Positions 36,659 to 55,633 are shown, counted from the first letter of the stretch. The stretch: 64,000 bases of DNA from Pocillopora verrucosa (GCF_036669915.1 NC_089320.1:12958287-13022286), one strand, 5' to 3'. The notes: a model not told the origin generated them from the letters alone. Numbers and translations are program-made.

Positions 36659-36711
36659 TTAACCCTTAAAGTCCAAAGAGTGATAAGCACTTAATTTCTC
36701 CTCAAAGTGTG
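36659..36711 (+). mobile_element. MITE subfamily A fragment
   Basis: Only the left 50 bp, TTAACCCTTAAAGTCCAAAG onward to TTTCTCCTC. Confidence 0.65.
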
Positions 36712-37049
36712 CTTCACCGCTTTCGTGATGTTGATCGAAGAAATGTTTTCAGTCTTGGGGCAGGGAAACACAATCCAAGAAATGCACTTGTTGCCAAATT
36801 TACCGACAGTAGACGCTTGCTTATTGAAAAATTTTCGTTCAACAGCATTTTCCCAGGCGAGTGTTTGCCTTTAACTACAAGGAAGACAAAATAAGAAATA
36901 ATCTTCCTGAAAAAGCTTTTTCAAAATTGTTATTGCTCCTCATCAGTCTAAAATACTTTTATAAACAGGCTATTCGTTGTATCGCCATACCAGAACGAAT
37001 AGATGGAGAGACTAACACTCCATCCTCCCCTCTAGATCTCCTGACACTG

Positions 37050-37315
37050 TCTATAAGGGACCGGTCATTTTTTATGGCGGGAGGGGGGTGGGGGTGAAGA
37101 ATATGCTTTCCAGGGGGAGGTGGGATGGCGCTTAGTCATCGCCAACAGATTACGAAGGGGACTATGGAAAATTGACTACTGATGAAAGGGGGAAGGGGTT
37201 CGTAAGAATATTACAGAGCCCTACGAGGGGATTAGGCAAAATTTTTGTGACGCAATTAACCAAAACTCTTCGATCTGCCCCACTCCCCCTCCAGCCGATT
37301 TATAGTGTCGGGTCT
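37050..37315. mobile_element. G-rich MITE-like element
   Basis: Left CTATAAGGGACCGGTCATTT and right GATTTATAGTGTCGGGTCTC are imperfect inverted ends flanking G-rich and C-rich blocks. Confidence 0.5.
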
Positions 37316-39754
37316 CTAATTTGATCCTCTTGTAAGGTAAGGCTTGCCAATCAACAGGTAAAAATTGAAAGACAAGTTGATTAGAAATAATGAAAGAATA
37401 TATTTCCTCCGAGTTATTTGGTTAAAAAGGTTTGTAAGGTGATCTCTGCAATTTTATAATTACACTATATTTGTTTTATTTTAAGCTCTACGAATATCCT
37501 CGAACCCGTCGCTTCCTGTACAGATCTCCGCATCGATTCAAATTAAAAATTATTTAATGCACTTAGTAAGAAAATATAGAGACGATAAATCTCTCTTTGA
37601 AGTTCTTTGTCTTGAAACTAATCAAAGTACCGCGTTCTATATGGCAACGCACAAAAATTTGAATGCTTTAAAGAGTATTCCATTTTTGCCAACGTGAGAA
37701 ATCTCGATAATCGTTAGAAATTAATGTCTTAATAACTAAATCGAAAAACCGCCGCCAAATATTGAGTTGGTAATTTTTATGATCGTATTTTGAGATCTGA
37801 AACGTGACAAATCAGGAACTAGTGTTTTCTTTTGCGTTTTCGTCAATCCCTAAAAATAAACTTTCCTACTGATCTTGCTTAGCGGCATGTCTTTAATCTA
37901 ACCGGCTGACTTTCTATAAAGCACAAAAAAGGGAAAAGAAATCGCTCACCCACATGAAATTCAGTGACGATCGCATGGTTGTTCAGCTCATATACTTCAG
38001 GATAGGACTGTTTATAAGTAGAGGCATTGTTTTGATATTTCACTTTGTCTTGTTTTGGTTTATTTTCTGCCATTTTTCTTCGTCTTGCATCATAATCGAG
38101 TATTGCATGAACTACATATAATTATGTCGCTCTTGCCCCGGCTGGAAACTTGTTCTAATAGGGAAAGCACATTTATACAGTCAAATTCATTAACCTTCAC
38201 TGAGCTATCATTTGGCAAACCGCAAAAGCAACTATTTATCTTCGCTTGTCACTCTATGCAAACTCTCCATGTCAAAAGGTGTAGTAATTTGCAATAAATA
38301 GAGCGGCTAAAGAAAAGAAAAGAACACCGCTTATAGAGAAAAGGAGAGACCGAAAACGTCAATAACTAACTACAATGCAAACTTAAATTATGCAACATTA
38401 AGGCTCTATCGTTTCGGCTGTTGGGTGCGATAGTTGCAAACTGATTTTTATTATTTTTTCGCAGCGGGCGAGGGAATATTTGGGTAAGAATTGTTAATTG
38501 TTTATTGTGATGTTTCGGCCGTGTGCTAAAGATGTCAGAGCCGCCGCGTGCGAACCGACAAACGTGACCTCAGCAAGGCAGTTGTTGAAAACTCTGTCCC
38601 TCCTTGCTCAGCCGGAAGCGATTGCTTTGAATTTAGATTAAATTAGTATGTTGCAATCTGCTGTCTTTTTTCTATTTATTCTCTAAAAGGGCAAATAAGC
38701 AATTTGGAAAAACCGTCATCTGCGCAGAAAGCCTGTTGTATATCTTAGTTTGTTCGGCCTTGACTTGTGTAAAACACGCGATGGTCATCTACTGAAACTC
38801 AAAAGGGATTTTCAGTTTGTGAAACGGTTTGTAGAAACAAATAAGACTTATTTAGAAATCTTTTGTCTTTAAATTTTGACGCTAATTGCGGTAACGCTTT
38901 TTCTTTCCGCATCACATATACTTCCAGAAAGTGAAACCAAGGCGGGTGGTTTCGGCAATGCTTATTACAAGTAATAACTTTTGGCTTGAAGCGCCCGCCG
39001 CTTTCATTGAATCGGCGTAAATGAACTCTTTTCGGCACGACCCGATTGGCGTGTTTGCCTTCTCAAAGTTCGGTGGAAACGTGGAAAATAAACAACTGAC
39101 CCCTGTCGGAGGTCGAGATTCACGTCTTCAGGACTTCGCGGGCTTGTTTGTACAAATGGACTACTCAACTGGTTAGTGCGGCACAACTCTTTCAAGTTGA
39201 AGAGCGTTGGACAAGGGACACCCTGTTTTTAGATAATTGAATGCGGGGAAAAGTTTTCGCGCAGTTTTATTTGCGCAAGAAAAGTCAAGGTCGTGAAAGA
39301 GAAAAGAAAACAATTCCCTTTCTTTTAAACGAAGGCAAGCCTAGACCGGTTGCTGGTTACAGAGACAAATTGTCGCCACCTCGTTAAAACTGCACGGGAA
39401 TTCACGGGGAATCTTGTGTCTCCAGTGTGTTACTGAGCGTGTGGATCGTTTTCCAATTGTTTCACATTTTCAATTGTTGATTGAAATTCGAGGGCTTAGG
39501 TGTAATTCTGACGATGGCCTGACTCTATCCGGCTCTGACCAACACAAGAGCATCACCGAAGAAAAAAAATTCTCGACTGAAAGTAACTCTTCAACGTGGA
39601 GACGGTAAAGCCATAGATTGAGACATAGATTTTCCCTACAAGATTTTCACTTTCACTTCTGCACCGTTAATCGCCTTAAACGCCCTTTATGATTCAAAAC
39701 CGGAAAGGTATTAGAGTATTTAAACTGTGGTAAGGATATACGACCGCATGAAGA

Positions 39755-40159
39755 ATGGAAAGAAGGGAAATAAATCCTCTTATTACGCACGCGACAGTCG
39801 CGAGAAATAATTTTTCAAGGACGACTCATCAGCAACTGCGCAGTACTTTGCAGTTTAACAGCAACCCTGAAGAGAACATACATTACGTTGCACAAAACCT
39901 TGCATGGATTGGAGATCAAATGGAGATGCGGATAACATCGGCACAAACAAGGCATACACCAAGAACAATTGGGAGATGTTTAGCTGCAGCGGGAGATAAG
40001 ATAAACTGGAGGTACAATCCTTTAGCTCGAAGACATAAGACTTTCTTACGGCTCCTCTGGAGAAGCTTTTCTGAACAAGACGACAAGGGATTTGCTTTCG
40101 TAGGAGTTCTGCTTCAAGCAGTCTACCTGGCTATCCATGAGGTTTCGCTAAACTTGTAA
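39755..40159 (+). CDS. Candidate BCL-2-family protein with two BH3-like motifs
   Basis: Single open frame of 134 codons; the ATG has A at -3 and G at +4, and an in-frame stop lies 6 nt upstream. Residues 45-60, VAQNLAWIGDQMEMRI, fit a BH3 helix of the BIM/BID/BMF type (L at position 2, then IGD and M). Residues 72-87, IGRCLAAAGDKINWRY, fit a second BH3 and resemble the BAK BH3. Residues 94-105 are amphipathic (HKTFLRLLWRSF). Residues 113-130 are hydrophobic (FAFVGVLLQAVYLAIHEV) and resemble the BAK segment after BH3, around BH1. No BH2, BH4 or clear tail anchor is seen. If real, it would act in mitochondrial apoptosis control, as activator or sensitiser. Additional 5' or 3' exons are possible. 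No transcript evidence is available to me. Confidence 0.6.
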   Translation: MERREINPLITHATVARNNFSRTTHQQLRSTLQFNSNPEENIHYVAQNLAWIGDQMEMRITSAQTRHTPRTIGRCLAAAGDKINWRYNPLARRHKTFLRLLWRSFSEQDDKGFAFVGVLLQAVYLAIHEVSLNL

Positions 40160-42660
40160 ATTCTTTGTTCGATAATGGTTTGATTCAAAGCGCGTGTTGA
40201 CATACGCCAAAACTTGGTCTGCTACAATATTTAATATAAGTTATGTAATACGAGCAGTATTTTATGTTTTACTATGAACCATTGTTACAGTTGCATTGTT
40301 GCGTTATTCAGTCGCTGAATATCTTATTGTTTTTGTATATAACATAACTTTGAATTTGTACATAGGCACACATGATCGTATCGTATTTTGATGATCGATA
40401 TCGTATTTTGATGTTTCAGAAAATGGCTTCGCTATGTATATTGCAACGAAATTAACAATAACGATACGATATAAACATTAATTGTTGTGTATTTATTTAG
40501 AATTACTCGTGCTAACATCGTGTTCGCACGAGTTTTAAAAACTCGTAATATTCAACAGCTATTTATCCGAACGCTTAACAATAGCGAAAACATTTGCTTT
40601 GCGATTATGATGAGATGAGGTGTTTGAACGTGTGCACAAAGCACAGTAAATTTACGATTATCCTCTTGTCTTCGTATAGATTCTCAAGAAACTATAATCA
40701 CTCGACAACTTGCATTTTGGAAATTATTTAATTGACGAGAACTGACCATAAATTAGCGCATATTTCAACTTTGTCAGCTATGCGGAAAACTTTTTATCTT
40801 AGACACAACACAACACAACAGCACTGCTTGAGAGGTTCAAAATTTATAACCAAGTTCAATTTTCTCGCAAGAGTCTAAATTATTTCATTTTCGTTTGTCT
40901 CGTATTAAGAAGTTCCTCATAATGGACAAAAACGCTTTGGAATTACTTAGTCAAAACTACAGTAAGGATGTTGTAGAAAAGTAGGCATCGCATAAATTAA
41001 AATAGCATGCTGTGAAATAGAGACAAACTTGTTATTTCTAGCTACCCAAGCTAGTGAAAATAACAAATAAGTTATTTATTTCATCATTTCACCGCCTAAC
41101 ACTTGCGAGTGTGGTTTAGTTATGATTTTCACCACAAATACACCAATGCAATCATTTCTTACACTATCGTCCTGGTTCAATTTGCTTGTTATGGGCGACA
41201 CAGCTGGTATTGACTCTTAAGATATACTGAAACTATTATATTGCCTCGACCAAAATTTCTGATTAATTTCCAATTAAGGTGTGCCAAGAAGACGTAGCTT
41301 GTAATCGCAAACGAATGTGTGCACGTAAGAAACGTCGAAATATTGCTAAGAAAACAAAGCCAAAGTAACATTTGCCCTTTTTAAGAGCTGCGTCTATCAT
41401 AAACTAGCCGCTCAGGCAGCTATGCAAATACCAAGTCAGGCAATACACGATTGCTAAGAGACTAATCACGCAAGGTTTTTTCCCCTCCCGTTTTTTGCTA
41501 TTTTTATATAACTTTGTACGATCACAAAATGAAGACAAACAAGGAAAGATCTCTCAATATAAGATCAGGTCTTACATTTTTTCTTCAACGGCAAGACATG
41601 ATGAATGAGAACTTTGCGTGCTAACGATGAGAAATAAGGAAGTGTTTTGACCAGCTGTCACCCAAACTCGTTTAGAGGAGACGCAATTGCAAAGAAAATT
41701 AAACTGAAACAGCTGGAATCATTTTAAAGTCAGTTGGCGAGATGTACATCAGTTGAGGCAGCGTTCAGTATTTCATCTTTGTCGGCGTGAAGTCTGGGAA
41801 GGGGTGTGCGATCGAGAGAACGCGTCTCTCCAATGTATCAAAGGTCGCAATGTGGTCCAACTTCCAAGAAAGACGTTCTTCCTTCTCTCACAAGCGTGAG
41901 ACAAAGAACGAAAACATATTCGGTCCTTAACTAGGACTCGGACTCCAGATCTTCGTTATTGTGCTCTGATGCCCTGCCAATAAACTACAAAGTACTCACA
42001 TAATTAGCATTTCAGGAGTTCATGTCAATGCTGTATAGAAAGATTCTGAAAGCGTTCAAAAGCTATTTCACACTTTTTGATGTATGTAGATTTCCATCTC
42101 TCGTGTTAGGTCACCATGTTCAGTGCAATTCGTTGATTATTTTTTGTCTAATTCTTTTTCTTCTGCATTTTCGTCCATCTCGGTCAATCCATTGCTAGGA
42201 CATGCTCGAGAGGAATGGCGGGGAAGAAATTTTACCCTTTAGCGCTCATGTCACGTGACTCGTAACAAAGACTGACCGCAGCGAAATGTAGAAATGAATA
42301 TGGAGGAAAGGTCTATTTTGAAGTGCAAGTCCCTGCTGTTAACAACTGTGATGTGGAATCTGCTCTAAGTGAATAAGAACTTCTAAAGGCCACTCGTTGC
42401 AATTCAAAAAGCCAATGAACTTAACACCGTGGGTAAAATGTTGAGTAGACTTATTGGAAAAGTGAGCGGGACTGTGCATATTCTGCAATGTAATTCGCAG
42501 CTTTACTAAGCCAAGGAGAAGGCCCTCGTTATCGGCCTTGCAGGAAGCAGGTCTCTCCAACTGCAGAAGGATTTGAGACGAGTCAAGGATATTTTTGCCG
42601 GAGGTCTGGTTCTACTTTTCAGTGTTAGGCCCCTGGCAGATCTCTCGCCGATCGATCTTA

Positions 42661-42769
42661 TCAATCTCGAGCCCAGGGTCATTTTGGCTCCTTGTTAGTG
42701 GTATGGCCGTCATTATTTGGCGACCATACCTCTGACAAGGTGCCAAAATGACCCTGGGCTCGAAATTGA
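42661..42769. repeat. Long hairpin with 46-nt arms and 17-nt loop
   Basis: Left arm 42661-42706 pairs with 42724-42769 with four mismatches. The central part of each arm holds the shared block GAGCCCAGGGTCATTTTGG. The geometry (long stem, small loop, few bulges) would suit a small-RNA precursor if transcribed. Confidence 0.9.
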
Positions 42770-43560
42770 GGTCTTATACTTCCCAGCGGGCAATGAAACG
42801 TAAATAACGAGGGCATGCTTGCATGCTATCGATGCTCGTTTGTGTCCCGAAATAGCTCCTGTGTCGGGGTTGCTTATATAAATGAAGATCACCGACACCG
42901 GAGGGAGAACTAGCCTCTATTAACAATTCTTGTTTGTGCAGCAGGTTCGTCCTCGTCAAGAAGACGTCGTAACTTAACTGAGAGACCCTCAGTAATGGGC
43001 TATACAGATATTGCATGATTGTAAGTTCCGCAATATGGTCTTGAACACGCCTTGAGAGGCATCTTCACTTTAGTCGTAAGAGTTAAGTTGTAGCCTTCGT
43101 GTCAGGCCGTTTAGGCCATTTCTTCTGAAACTGAAATCGTCAAGACTGACAACAAAAGTGTACATATCATGCGTTGAGTAAGCAAGCAAGCTGAGAAGTG
43201 TTGCGACTATCAAAACTCTTACGACTGATGCTAGTTTAGAACGCTTTGATCCTCGATCATAATCTATCAATCCCATGATTAGTCCAGTTGCTATATTCCT
43301 CCTTTCTCTCCCTGTTTATGGGCTCAACCCAGGAGGCCAAAAAGGTAACCCCCTTGAAAGGCCCATATAAGAATTCAAGGACAGGATAATCAAGCCACGG
43401 CTTCGGATTGTTTAAGTAAAACTCGGAACTGTCGGCTGATATTTCAGTTCTTAAACTCTAAGTTCAACGAGAGTCTCTCTATAAAATTCGATGCAAAATT
43501 TTACACAGGATAGGATTTGATATTGTTCTGGAAAAATGCTCTTTCGTAGTGATGTATATC

Positions 43561-43642
43561 GTTATAAGACGCACGGGTTTTTACGAGAAAAGCCTGGTCC
43601 CTCATGGAAAATTGATGCCAAACTCGGGGTGCGTCTTACAGC
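43561..43642. mobile_element. 82-bp inverted-repeat element
   Basis: Ends GTTATAAGACGCACGGGTTT and AAACTCGGGGTGCGTCTTAC form inverted repeats around a 40-bp core. Confidence 0.65.
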
Positions 43643-44173
43643 CAAGTATTTTGGTGAGACTGATTTTACCCACTTAACTCAAGATAGTACTCAAAATAAT
43701 GACTGTTGGTAACAGATTTTCTTAAATTAATTCCGCCTTAGTAAGAATCTAGAATGACGTAATCATTTTCAAACGCTGGGAACATTTGAAGGAAAGCCAA
43801 GTGAAATGATGTGTGCTCCTTTTTCATTTAACAAATTTTTTTCATTGTCTCCTATCCCTTACCTCTATTCCATTGCCGACGTTGTCGAAAGAATTACGAA
43901 CTTTTAAGTCCGCGACACGCGTTTTTGTTTCTTCATTGCGCGGGATCAAAATGGGCAATCCCTTCTGGGGCTTATCTTGCCTTCTCTGGTAGCCAATCAG
44001 CACATAGGATTCGCTTCATCTTGCTAACGGGCACTATCAGCTATACAATAAGAGGTAAAATAAACTTTTAAAAAGGGCAATACATTCTCGTTTTTGAAAA
44101 ATGTTTAAGAGCGGGGCTCTTAAAGAACAAAAGGATTTTATAATACTTATTTTTCACTGTAAGGCCGTGTGTG

Positions 44174-44245
44174 TCCCATATGGTCTAGTGGTTAGGATCC
44201 GGCGCTCTCACCGCCGTGGCCCGGGTTCGATTCCCGGTGTGGGAA
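44174..44245 (+). tRNA. tRNA-Glu (CTC)
   Basis: 72 nt. The acceptor stem pairs TCCCATA with TGTGGGA (one T-G wobble) and the discriminator base is A. The D arm has TGGTCTAGTGG (A box). The anticodon stem CGGCG/CGCCG holds the loop CTCTCAC with anticodon CTC. The T arm has GGTTCGATTCC (B box). A run of T follows within about 15 nt, suitable for Pol III termination. There is no intron, and 3' CCA is not encoded, as expected for a nuclear gene. Confidence 0.97.
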
Positions 44246-45627
44246 CATATCTATTTTCTTTTTCGCCTCATAAAATTTCTCGGACCATTGTTTATTCTTC
44301 TAAAATCTTTTCTTTTAATAATTTTTAAATTTTTGTTTGCACTACTTCGTCGGTAGCCTCGTCGAAGGCGTTTTTTCTAGAAACACTTCTCGCGTGTATA
44401 TTTTTAGATTCTTGCTGCCCGCCAATTTCAGCATTTTTTTCTACTTCACGAGTGCATTACATTTCTGTTTTTAGAGTGATGTATACGTGAGCCTCCCATC
44501 AAATTTTAACGCGAAGAAATAATCTGGTTAATTCAGTGGCATAGCTGGTTCAGTCAACATACGTGGGTGCGCCTATCGCGCGCGATAACCGCGACTTTCG
44601 AGTTTCAAAAATATTTCAAACAAACTTGCTCATATTTTGAATGTTGATTATAGCAAAGTTCTCGGCGCACGTCTAAGGCAATTGAGTTAAAGATTAAGAG
44701 GCTTAGAGTTCTAAAGTTCATGCGATTAGGAGAAGGTAGGTTTGGAAGTTGGAAACCTTTTCCCTCCTGAAAAACACCTTCTTCTTTCAAAAGCTTTGAT
44801 GGGGCATTGCCTCTCTAAGAGTGGACTAAGAAAAAAAAATACGACCATCTGGTCTCATCAAATTACCTTGGAGACAGAGGGAGAGAAAATGAAAACAGGG
44901 CTCGGACAACAAAACAATAAACTTGGTAATTCACCTAAAATTATCTAAAATTTAATACAATCGACTTCCGGTGAATATTCCCCAACTTTAAGCCAAGGTA
45001 AAGGACATTCAGAAGTTCCTAGCAAGATATTGTTTCCATAGAAACATTCAAACTACATAACAAACTGAAACTAACGCATTCAAACCCGCCAAGGTTTAAG
45101 GACTCGTTGATCGCACGACTGACTTACCATTCTTAGTGTGGGAGAAGGTCAAAGTTTGAATCATTGCTCTCGAAACTCTCACGCCCAAAGATGACGTCAG
45201 CTGGCATTAAGTGAATATGACTTGGATAAATACTTGAAATGATTTATGCTGTTTGAAATAGGGTATCATGTGCATGTGTACTCCACAAGGAGTTTTATCC
45301 ATGGATGGGCCTAGTAGAAAGACAGTTATACAAAGAAATAAATTCTTGCATGAGAGATCAGGAAAGGCATATTGGAAGAGTACTTTATTTAAACTTCTTG
45401 TAAAGGGTTAAAGAAAAAAAAATCCTGCTAAAGAAAATTGCATTTAATATATCTCTGCAATATACCTTTTTCTTGAGGGCGTTAACAGCTTGCAAAACAA
45501 CGTCGGTTAAGAATTCTATGTATCAACATGTCTGTGATATGGCGCGTATGATATACTGGCACAAGTAATCATTGCTGCTCTAGAATTTTGGGAAAAGGCA
45601 TTTGTGCTTTGACCAACCCTTAAAATT

Positions 45628-45635
45628 TATATAAA
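45628..45635 (+). promoter_or_regulatory. TATA-like box upstream of FOXJ gene
   Basis: TATATAAA lies 170 bp before the proposed FOXJ start codon, just upstream of a CRE palindrome. Spacing would place transcription start near 45660. Confidence 0.35.
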
Positions 45636-45688
45636 TGAAGGCATACGTAATAGACGAGATATGTTTCACGCCACTAAGGGTCATCTTT

Positions 45689-45696
45689 TGACGTCA
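45689..45696. promoter_or_regulatory. CRE palindrome TGACGTCA upstream of FOXJ gene
   Basis: Perfect CREB/ATF consensus followed 5 bp later by a TGACG half site. It lies in the likely 5' UTR or proximal promoter of the forkhead gene. Confidence 0.4.
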
Positions 45697-45804
45697 CTGA
45701 TGACGTTTCTTCGAGCTCCACACATAGTAGGAGACATGCGTGGTGGGTTTTTTTGCTCCACCACCCCCTGCAACGTTACGGTTGGCAAGAACGCCATTGC
45801 AATC

Positions 45805-52298
<6,494 letters not shown>

Positions 52299-54920
52299 GT
52301 CTGTATACAGGTAGCAGGGTAGCAACTGTGATATTTGTAATTATTATTGGGAGGGAAGGACAGAAGATGAAGCAAAGTTCAGGAATGGAAAGCATTCATT
52401 GACATAACATGTTTTTTAGAGTATGTACACTAGTAGTTTAAAGTAAAAATTATTTAAATATGAAAGGTGAAATGGCTTTTAAACATACCTTAGAGATGTA
52501 GGGGTGGGGGGGGGAGGTAAACTTCACCATCTAGACAAACCCAACCCCCCCCTTGAGAAGTGTGGTTTCCTTTTTATCCAGGACTCCTACAAAATTATTT
52601 ATTTTGACTTGGATGAAAAGGAACATTACCATTCTCATTGAGGAAGTGCTCAAATTTATTATAGTGTGAGTATTCTCTGTGATTGTATTGGACCAATTAG
52701 TAATATGCAAGTATTTGAATTATACTCAAAGTTTGTTCCTGTAAATCCAACAAAAAAATCCTATTCCCTCTCAAAGTTTTGGATGCAAGGTCCAGGGGCC
52801 TGTAGCAAACTTCTTCAATGTCTACGATGATGATAATAACTTTATGGACGAGCCCTCTCCCACTTACAACTTCTAGGTTTACAATTATGAAAAAAGTATC
52901 GAGTATCACCAAGAAACTGTGGTGAATGATAATGATGAATCATGACCAGCTAATGTTGTGACGTTTTCTCTAAGAGAAGAATTTACCTTCAATTTGAAGG
53001 TATGCTGTTTGACATGCATCAAACTTCTTTTGATGACTGTGTCACAATAGTAAGAATGAATGACTGGTTATAGCAGTTTTTTTTATTTTTAGCCGTGACA
53101 AGAAATGGGTTTTACATGTACCTGCTTGTAGTATCATCCTCAAGACACCTCATAGAAGTAAAGGTGTTATTCTATTTACCGACAATCTCTTGGCCCACTC
53201 AACTGCTTGTTGATTTTTATTTTGTTGCAGACTGGGTGCATTGTTCAATGAGGGCTCTGAAAAAATATTTTTAGGGGTTGCTGTCCCAAAATTATCCTTA
53301 ATTGAGCCATATACATATGCCAGGGACCCATGCTGGGTATTTTAAGGTGCATTTTTTGAGATTTGCTCTTGTGTTCTTACCACATAGTTTTAGTTGCAAG
53401 TCAATGTGAACAGTATCCTCCAAATAGAATCTTTAAATTGTGAATATTAAAACAGAAGATGTCTTTTGCTAGTTTTTAATTCAGTTTTGGTAGGACTTAA
53501 CCTTTGTAACAAGACTGCCATGCTCAGGTAACTTTGGCAGTGAAAAACCAATCATGTTGCACCCAAATAACTTAGAAAGTTAGAAAGGGCATTGACTGTT
53601 TCAAGTGTCAGAAGGTAAAAATACTTCATTTCAGGTCTGTAGTGTGATTGGTTCCACATTGTCATTAGGTGTATGTGGTGATCTCATGTACATTTAACAA
53701 TAGTATTGAAGGTGCAGTTGGAATTTAGTCTCCATGGTGACTTCAGATCAAAAGCCAGATTTGTATATGCAATTGCATACAGTGCGGAACACACTAGGTG
53801 ACAAGTCCCTGAGATGGGTATCTCTGTTAAATGGTTTTGTGCATACTTCTTCCAAATCATGCAACTATGACTCCTATTATTACAATGATTATCAGAAGAA
53901 TTCCTGTTAGAATTTGTGCAATGCATAGCAGCTACAAAGCCCCGTCACAGACCAAAATCTCTAAGTCACTGCAATGTCCCCGCAATGTGTTACAGCAGCT
54001 TCCTGCTCACCTTTGGTAACTAATTATAGATAGCTGACCCTCACAATCATACCCTTATCACACACAATGAAACCAAGCATGTTTATCATGTGCAATAGTT
54101 TAGAATTTGAGAATTAACACTCTTTGTAGATAGATTGCCAAATATTCATGGCAAAGTCAGTAATGGGGGTATGCAATTAAAAAGCTGCCCCCAAGAGTCA
54201 TGGAAACCATTTTTAGGGTCTAGCCATGTGTAAGAACAACTTTCCTTGTGATATTGTTTCTCCCAGCCAGAGGAATGTAAAGCATAATGCTTAGTGTGTT
54301 CCAGCTTTGATGTATAATTAAAAAAGGGGAAAATTTCACTGGAGAGTTAGCGGTCACCCAGAGCCTTCTTTCAAGCACTTTGTCAAAGGACCTGTGTCCT
54401 CAATGGCAGTGGAAAATTACAATCACCAGACTTGTTAACTGCACAGGAAACTGTTAGAAACCCTGAAATGATCACAATATTTAGATGACAATTTCTTTTC
54501 CTACCAATTACTTTTTTTTTTTTTAAGGTGGTTGCCATCTAGGATAAAGGTCCATTTTAAATACAGGTTAAATTAACAGTTTCCCCCTCTCTTTCCTATC
54601 TGAGGGGCTATGATGAAACAATACAAAAGTATTAATAATATATTACAGCATGTGTTGTAACTAGGACTTACCTGATAAGTTTAATATTGAAAATTGATCA
54701 ACCTGTAGTCCATAAAGAGGTAGACTAGTGTTTTGTGATGTTTATATTATTTTGTACATACATGCACATTTTTTCATATTTTTATCCATATTTCTTACCT
54801 TTGCATAAATATGGCTTAGGTTTCCATCATAATGTGGTGAGGTGTAAAATTATTAAACACACAAGGAACAAAATTAGACTGTGTGGTTCAATTGGTCAAC
54901 TCAGTTGGAAAAGTATAATG

Positions 54921-55122
54921 AGCCCTTTCACTCCCAAGATCTCATTGGTAATTCTCCTTACTGTCTGCAATACAATTCCTATGATGTTGGTTTGGAGAAT
55001 TTGGTATTTGATCAACTAACAATCCCTAAATGACATTTTACTTTATTCTCACCACTTGTCCGCTCTATGCTGTATTGATACTATATAGAGAAATTCTGTC
55101 TTGGTCACTCATGGGAGTGGGA
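54921..55122 (-). mobile_element. MITE subfamily C, reversed
   Basis: Reverse copy: CCCTTTCACTCCCAAGATC to CTTGGTCACTCATGGGAG. Confidence 0.78.
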
Positions 55123-55320
55123 TGGGTGGCTGAGAGTAAAGCCTTGTTTACACTTGCTATTTAATAGCCTAAGGCCATCGTCATCAAATAAAAATCAGTG
55201 TTCAGTTGTTCAGATAATGCCATCCAACAGATAAATTGACATTCATGGGATATTTTTAACAAAATGCCTTGGGCTATCCTCTGACTTGTGATTTGTCTGT
55301 GAGATGGTGTTATCCACTAT

Positions 55321-55510
55321 TTTATCAATAAAGGGCAAAATTACTGAGCGCTGATTGGTTGAGAGAGAGGGCATTTTTAGTAATCAAGAGAGGGCATGAT
55401 TACCTGTTAATGATTGGCTAATCCGTTGCATTGCTAATCCTTGCTTCCCAGATAAAAATAGACTGCGCACGTGATTTTCCTTCGTATAAATTTTGCCCTT
55501 TATTGATAAA
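55321..55510. mobile_element. 190-bp element with 22-bp perfect terminal inverted repeats
   Basis: Ends start TTTATCAATAAAGGGCAAAA and are exact inverted copies over 22 bp. There is no coding capacity, so it is a MITE-like element. It directly abuts the palindrome at 55514. Confidence 0.75.
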
Positions 55511-55513
55511 CAA

Positions 55514-55633
55514 GTAATCCCATGAGACCTCGTACTATTAAGGATTAATTGCACTTGAGTTTTCAAAATTTTGGAAAATTTTGAAAACTCTAGTGCAATT
55601 AATCCTTAATAGTACTTGGCCTCATGTGATTAC
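55514..55633. repeat. Near-perfect palindrome, 59-nt arms
   Basis: Arms 55514-55572 and 55575-55633 are reverse complements with five mismatches, separated by GG. Probably the foldback end of a mobile element. Confidence 0.9.

Larger units (their letters stand above)
34384..39754. other. Repeat-rich spacer between NECAP and BH3 ORF
   Basis: Holds the NECAP 3' UTR, several transposon-derived repeats and one unplaced 145-codon ORF. From about 38400 the sequence is less AT-rich with more CpG, compatible with a promoter region for the BH3-like ORF. Nothing else is identified. Confidence 0.45.
40160..44173. other. Spacer between BH3 ORF and tRNA-Glu
   Basis: Contains the likely 3' UTR of the BH3-like ORF, a 46-bp-arm hairpin at 42661 and a short inverted-repeat element at 43561. 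Minus-strand ORFs near 42774-43276 look fortuitous. No gene is supported. Confidence 0.45.
44246..45804. other. Spacer and FOXJ 5' region
   Basis: Carries the FOXJ promoter and 5' leader after about 45600. I see no other gene. Confidence 0.45.

Noticed and set aside
36709-37097. Plus-strand frames in the NECAP-BH3 spacer
   Set aside because: They span a MITE fragment and a G-rich repeat, with no conserved motif.
42774-43276. Minus-strand frames, one with a hydrophobic segment
   Set aside because: Frames do not join in a sensible splice order, no family match is seen, and the region is next to a hairpin. A small gene is not excluded.
44101-44328. Plus-strand 75-codon frame
   Set aside because: It runs through the tRNA-Glu gene and is fortuitous.
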